A DNA stretch of 64,000 nucleotides, from NCBI GenBank assembly GCA_903871465.1, contig CAIQHB010000080.1, positions 186,001 to 250,000 of the forward strand, given 5' to 3'. This DNA is from an uncultured Methanosarcinales archaeon. Lineage in GTDB: Archaea; Halobacteriota; Methanosarcinia; Methanotrichales; Methanotrichaceae. The notes below the pieces were generated by a model, which searched no databases, had not been told where the DNA came from, and saw only the letters and a list, made by a program, of their open reading frames with translations. Of this stretch, positions 60,511-64,000 are shown piece by piece; the first letter of the stretch is position 1; each line of letters starts with the position of its first letter. A program made the translations under genes and the position numbers.

Positions 60511-61675
60511 TGGCGGCATCTGTGCGGTAGCTGGTGTGCGAGCAGCAGGCGTTCGTCAGGGAAAGTACGGTTTGACCCTGATCGAGGCCTCCGGAGCCGC
60601 AGCCGGCATGTTCACCACCAACAAAGTCAGAGCGGCACCGCTGGATATCACGGCTGAGCACCTGGCTGGCGGCCATCTGGATGGCGTCATCGCCAACAGC
60701 GGCTGTGCCAATGCCTATACTGGCCCGCGGGGCAGAGAGGATGCCCTGGCCATGACTCAACTTCTGGCCGGCTTTCTGAAGACGGATGAGAAAAAGATCG
60801 CAGTGGCCTCCACTGGCGTCATCGGCAGGTACATGGACATGGAGATCATCGCCCGGCTCTTCGATGAGGCAAAAACGCACCTGCGAAGCGATGGCGAGGC
60901 AAGCCTGGAGGCGGAGAGGGCCATCATGACCACGGACACTCGAACTAAAGAAGTGGCCATAGAGCATCGGGGCATGCGAGTTGCAGGTATTGTCAAAGGC
61001 TCAGGCATGATCGAGCCAAACATGGCCACCATGCTCTGTTTTCTTTACACAGACGCTGATTTTCCGGCGCAGGTCCTGCAGGACAGCCTGAAAGATGCCG
61101 TTAAAGAGAGCTTCAACATGCTGACCGTGGATGGCGACACCAGCACCAACGACACCGTGCTCCTCACGGCAACTGGAAAAGCCAAAGGCATTGTGGAGGA
61201 TTTCCGGGAAGCTTTGCGGTTTGTCTGCGTAGATCTGGCGCGCCAGATGGCAAGGGACGGCGAAGGAGCCAGCAAGTATTTCGAGACAGTGGTCACTGGA
61301 GCCCGGAGCGAATTGGATGCCCGGCTGGCAGCCAAGGCCGTGGCCCGCAGCAGTCTGGTCAAGACCGCTGTTTACGGTGCCGATCCCAATTGGGGCAGGA
61401 TCATCTGCGCTGTGGGATACTCGGGCGCAGAGATGGACCCGGAGAAGATCACATTGGGACTGGAAGGAGAGAGCCCAGCGGGCTCCAGCCTGAAGGTCTC
61501 GCTGGTGGAGAAGGGCCACATCGTGGACGGCGTCCTGGATCAGGCCAGGGAGATCATGCGAGGGGACTCTATTATCATCAACATCGACCTCGGCCTGGGC
61601 AATGCCGGCGCGCGCGGCTTTGGCTGCGACCTGACGCACGAGTATGTGAATGTAAACGCCAATTATACGACCTGA
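60497..61675 (+). CDS. argJ: Glutamate N-acetyltransferase/ornithine acetyltransferase
   Basis: About 392 aa from ATG 60497; the track uses a TTG four codons earlier. ArgJ transfers acetyl from acetylornithine to glutamate. The self-cleavage site is the Thr in NMLTVDGDTSTNDTVLL (about 210). Others are GGICAVAGVRAAGVRQGKYGLTLIEASGAAAGMFTTNKVRAAP, VIANSGCANAYTG, VAIEHRGMRVAGIVKGSGMIEPNMATML and GADPNWGRIICAVGYSG. It overlaps the CBS gene and is followed 11 bp later by argH. Confidence 0.94.
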   Translation: MQRIDGGICAVAGVRAAGVRQGKYGLTLIEASGAAAGMFTTNKVRAAPLDITAEHLAGGHLDGVIANSGCANAYTGPRGREDALAMTQLLAGFLKTDEKKIAVASTGVIGRYMDMEIIARLFDEAKTHLRSDGEASLEAERAIMTTDTRTKEVAIEHRGMRVAGIVKGSGMIEPNMATMLCFLYTDADFPAQVLQDSLKDAVKESFNMLTVDGDTSTNDTVLLTATGKAKGIVEDFREALRFVCVDLARQMARDGEGASKYFETVVTGARSELDARLAAKAVARSSLVKTAVYGADPNWGRIICAVGYSGAEMDPEKITLGLEGESPAGSSLKVSLVEKGHIVDGVLDQAREIMRGDSIIINIDLGLGNAGARGFGCDLTHEYVNVNANYTT

Positions 61676-61686
61676 TATGATCTGAT

Positions 61687-63123
61687 ATGTTTCGAGACCA
61701 GCGTTTGGGAGAGATCTCCGGGGATGTTCTGGATTTCCTCTCCAGCCGGGAGGCGGACAGGAGAATCTTCGCAGCGGATCTGCTGGTGGACAGGTCCCAC
61801 CTGGTGATGCTGAAGGAGCAGGGTTTGATCTCAAGCGAGGTCTGCTCACAGATCATGGCCGCCCTGGATGAGATCGGGGCGACGGATGCCGCGTCGGGCG
61901 CAGGCGAGGATGTGCATGAGGCCATTGAGGCGGGCGTCCTGGCAAGAGTCGGTCCCGAAGGCGGCAGGATGCACACAGGTCGCTCCCGCAACGATGAGGT
62001 GGCCACCTGCATTCGCCTGGCTCTGCGAGCAGAGATGCTGGATCTGATGACAGAGCAGCTCTCATTTGTGCAGACGCTGGTCCGCCTGGCGGCAGAGCAT
62101 AAAGAGACCATCATCCCCGGATTCACCCACACCCAGCACGCTCAGCCGACAACGCTGGCGCACCATCTGCTGGCGCATGCCGACGCGGCAGCACGCGATC
62201 TGGCCAGAATGGAAGACGCCTATGCCAGAGTGAATCTCAGCCCGCTGGGGGCAGCGGCCTTCGCCTCCACGGGCTTTGCGATTGATAGGATGAGGACCTG
62301 TCACCTATTGGGCTTCGACGGTCTGGTGGAGAACAGCATGGACGCTGTCTCCACGCGCGATTTTATCCTGGAGGTCCTGGCAGACCTCTCCATTATGATG
62401 GTCAACCTCAGCCGCCTGGCAGAGGAGCTGATCCTCTGGTCCACGTCCGAGTTTGGCTATCTGGAGCTGGACAACCTCTATGCCTCCACCAGCTCCATCA
62501 TGCCCCAGAAGAAGAACCCGGATACGGCGGAGCTGGCCCGGGGCAAGACGGGCTCTGTCATAGGAAGCCTCATGGCGGCGCTCTCCATCTGCAAGGGCCT
62601 GCCCCTTAGCTACAACCGCGACCTGCAGGAGGTCACGCCTCACCTCTGGCGAAGCCTGGACTGGGCCCGCAGCACGGTGCGCATCCTGGATGGCTGCGTC
62701 TCCTCGCTTAAGTTCAACCAGGAGAGGATGGAGAAGAGTTCCGGCGCCGGATTTTCCACGGCCACAGAGCTCGCTGACTCTCTGGTGCGCATCACTGGGA
62801 TGCCTTTTCGCACAGCGCACCGCGTTGTGGGCAGGATCGCGGCCTCGGGCGAGAGCCCAACGCTGACCGAGCTGGATGAGATAGCTCTGGAGATTGCAGG
62901 ATTCCGGGCCAGCGAACGCGGCTTTTCCGACGCCGATCTGCAGAGGGCACTGGACCCGCGGAGCAATGTAGCCCTGCGTGCGAACACGGGCGGGCCTGCG
63001 CCTGCGGAGACGGGGCGGATGATCGAGGAGAGGCTGGAGAGGATAGCGACGGGAGAAGTGCGGCTGGCCGGGAGGCGAAGTCGGGTCGAGAGGGCTCTGG
63101 AGGAGCTGCGGGCGGTGAAATAG
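61687..63123 (+). CDS. argH: Argininosuccinate lyase
   Basis: This 478-aa enzyme carries out the last step of arginine synthesis, in the fumarase/aspartase superfamily. The N-terminal DVLDFLSSREADRRIFAADLLVDRSHLVMLKEQGLIS and GEDVHEAIEAGVLARVGPEGGRMHTGRSRNDEVATCIRL are typical. The catalytic region has PGFTHTQHAQPTTLAHHLLAHADA (His) and the signature SSIMPQKKNPDTAELARGKTGSVIG (Ser loop), with a C-terminal LDPRSNVALRANTGGPAPAETGRMI. It is the last gene of the arginine set. Confidence 0.95.
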   Translation: MFRDQRLGEISGDVLDFLSSREADRRIFAADLLVDRSHLVMLKEQGLISSEVCSQIMAALDEIGATDAASGAGEDVHEAIEAGVLARVGPEGGRMHTGRSRNDEVATCIRLALRAEMLDLMTEQLSFVQTLVRLAAEHKETIIPGFTHTQHAQPTTLAHHLLAHADAAARDLARMEDAYARVNLSPLGAAAFASTGFAIDRMRTCHLLGFDGLVENSMDAVSTRDFILEVLADLSIMMVNLSRLAEELILWSTSEFGYLELDNLYASTSSIMPQKKNPDTAELARGKTGSVIGSLMAALSICKGLPLSYNRDLQEVTPHLWRSLDWARSTVRILDGCVSSLKFNQERMEKSSGAGFSTATELADSLVRITGMPFRTAHRVVGRIAASGESPTLTELDEIALEIAGFRASERGFSDADLQRALDPRSNVALRANTGGPAPAETGRMIEERLERIATGEVRLAGRRSRVERALEELRAVK

Positions 63124-63458
63124 ATAAACCGTTTCGATCTTGCCAATGCCAGCAGCCTATCGCCACTCGACTCTACTTTTTCCACTCTTCACCATATTCG
63201 TGTAAGATAGAGACGTCTACGAGTGTGTCATCATACTTCATATTATTGTATCAATATTATATATATTAAACAATCGAATAGGTTTTTCGATTCTTCCCCA
63301 GATTGTTCGAGCTGTAAAAATTGTATGAATAATTCAAACTCCATAAAATCAGCACGGACGCAAAATAATTTCAAGACCCACGAAATTTATATAAGCAATG
63401 AATGTCACTGTACTACTAAAAACACATCATTTTAGCCTTCATCAGGAGACAAATTAAA
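63124..63458. other. Intergenic region with promoter and small hairpin
   Basis: No gene was found; the track ORF 63223-63435 has no site or recognisable content. AATCGAA...TTCGATT (63272-63292) is a 7-bp hairpin. CGAAATTTATATAAG (63381-63395) fits a BRE/TATA promoter about 65 bp before the next start. Composition is AT-rich. Confidence 0.55.
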
Positions 63459-64000
63459 ATGACCGTATATGTGCGCATTGATGACCTTGCTCAACCCCTT
63501 GATTCCTCCATCCTTGCGGAGGTCACAGACATTTACGCAGGAATCGGCATAACCGTGGATACGCAATTTGGGTCATTCCTCAAGGAGGAACTCAAGATTG
63601 AGGGAAATATTCAGATAACCATATTATCCTCCCGGTTTGATGCGGACGACCAGAAACTGGCGGAAAGCGCTGTCAGAGAATTATGGGAAACTCCGCCGGG
63701 AGGGAGTTCCGCGGCGGCAGACAATGTCGTGGCAAATACGATAAGCAACTTATCGAATCCAGATGTATGGGGTTATACCGCTGGACTGGCACCTGCTGAC
63801 CCTCTGCGTAGTCCTATTTTGATAAAGGCTCCGCCCGATAATTGGGCCGAAAATGATGTGTTTACAAGGGCATACGATAATAGTGTCGAGGCAAATAAAG
63901 CTCGTGACCTCTATTACTACTCTAATGTAATAGTCCATGAACTTGGGCACACCTTTGGCCTCAACCACAATAACGATCCGCTCGATTTCATGTACAACCT
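63459..64000 (+). CDS. Metzincin-type zinc metallopeptidase, truncated by the window edge
   Basis: This ORF is missing from the track because it runs off the end. It begins MTVYVRIDDLAQPLDSSILAEVTDIYAGIGITVD with AGGAG about 10 bp upstream. At about 155 comes VIVHELGHTFGLNHNNDPLDFMYN: the extended zinc motif HExxHxxGxxH and a Met-turn. This places it with the metzincins (matrixin/archaemetzincin-like). No Cys follows the third His, so it is not a classical archaemetzincin. No signal peptide is present. At least 180 residues are visible; the C-terminus is unknown. Confidence 0.8.
   Translation, partial: MTVYVRIDDLAQPLDSSILAEVTDIYAGIGITVDTQFGSFLKEELKIEGNIQITILSSRFDADDQKLAESAVRELWETPPGGSSAAADNVVANTISNLSNPDVWGYTAGLAPADPLRSPILIKAPPDNWAENDVFTRAYDNSVEANKARDLYYYSNVIVHELGHTFGLNHNNDPLDFMYN

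Noticed and set aside
63223-63435. 70-aa Cys-containing plus-strand ORF
   Set aside because: It lies in the AT-rich promoter region of the metzincin gene, overlaps its TATA box and lacks a start signal.

Overview
The window looks like a chromosome segment of a methanogenic archaeon, most likely a Methanothrix (Methanosaeta)-type member of the Methanotrichales. This is inferred from gene content only. It carries methenyl-tetrahydromethanopterin cyclohydrolase, archaeal TBP, Bud32, archaeal ornithine cyclodeaminase, a Vms1/aRF1-like protein, DUF99, DUF1786, TATA-type promoters, an initiator tRNA-Met and a tRNA-Thr with a bulge-helix-bulge intron. No rRNA, CRISPR array or intact insertion sequence was seen.

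Layout. 0-0.6 kb: RelE-like toxin and small antitoxin. 0.7-4.4 kb (minus): MoxR ATPase, DUF58, LarA-like racemase and an acetyltransferase. 4.6-6.7 kb (plus): GerW/YtfJ-like protein, DUF2953-like protein, a hypothetical and DUF99. 6.7-7.7 kb is gene-poor, with GC-rich palindromes. 7.7-11.6 kb: secreted DUF11 protein, class V aminotransferase, RNase HII, initiator tRNA. 11.6-13.8 kb is gene-poor with a MITE-like element, a 60-aa gene and an AT-rich VOC gene. 13.8-19.4 kb: YgiQ, two repeat-bearing secreted proteins, HisS, TBP. 19.5-25.4 kb (minus): five tandem CBS-domain genes, a decayed RNA ligase, ornithine cyclodeaminase and tRNA-Thr. 25.5-28.9 kb: MoaB, DUF1786, Bud32, a 23-codon alba remnant, PurN, HIT.

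29.5-38.8 kb is an AT-rich accessory island. It holds a GT2 glycosyltransferase, a methyltransferase, a large membrane protein, a lamin-tail protein, a DUF347 membrane protein, a winged-helix regulator with a small membrane protein, and a large anchored protein with a possible helical-toroid fold. The minus-strand genes of the island share an operator-like sequence (best copy TGACACAAAGTGTCA) directly downstream of TATA boxes, and the island contains several diverged duplicated gene fragments. My best candidate for something undescribed is this small regulon, together with a repeated arrangement in which a truncated 5' gene fragment ends exactly at the start of an unrelated intact gene (alba fragment/purN; MIPW fragment/36566-38533).

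39-64 kb returns to GC-richer sequence: hybrid histidine kinase, secreted proteins, a 38-aa membrane microprotein candidate, DinB, Vms1-like protein, a putative HExxxH metalloprotein, secreted proteins flanking mch, a LolCDE/MacB-like ABC transporter, an S9 peptidase, a methyltransferase, an ADP-ribosylglycohydrolase, an arginine operon argC-CBS-argJ-argH, and a metzincin-type peptidase cut off by the window edge.
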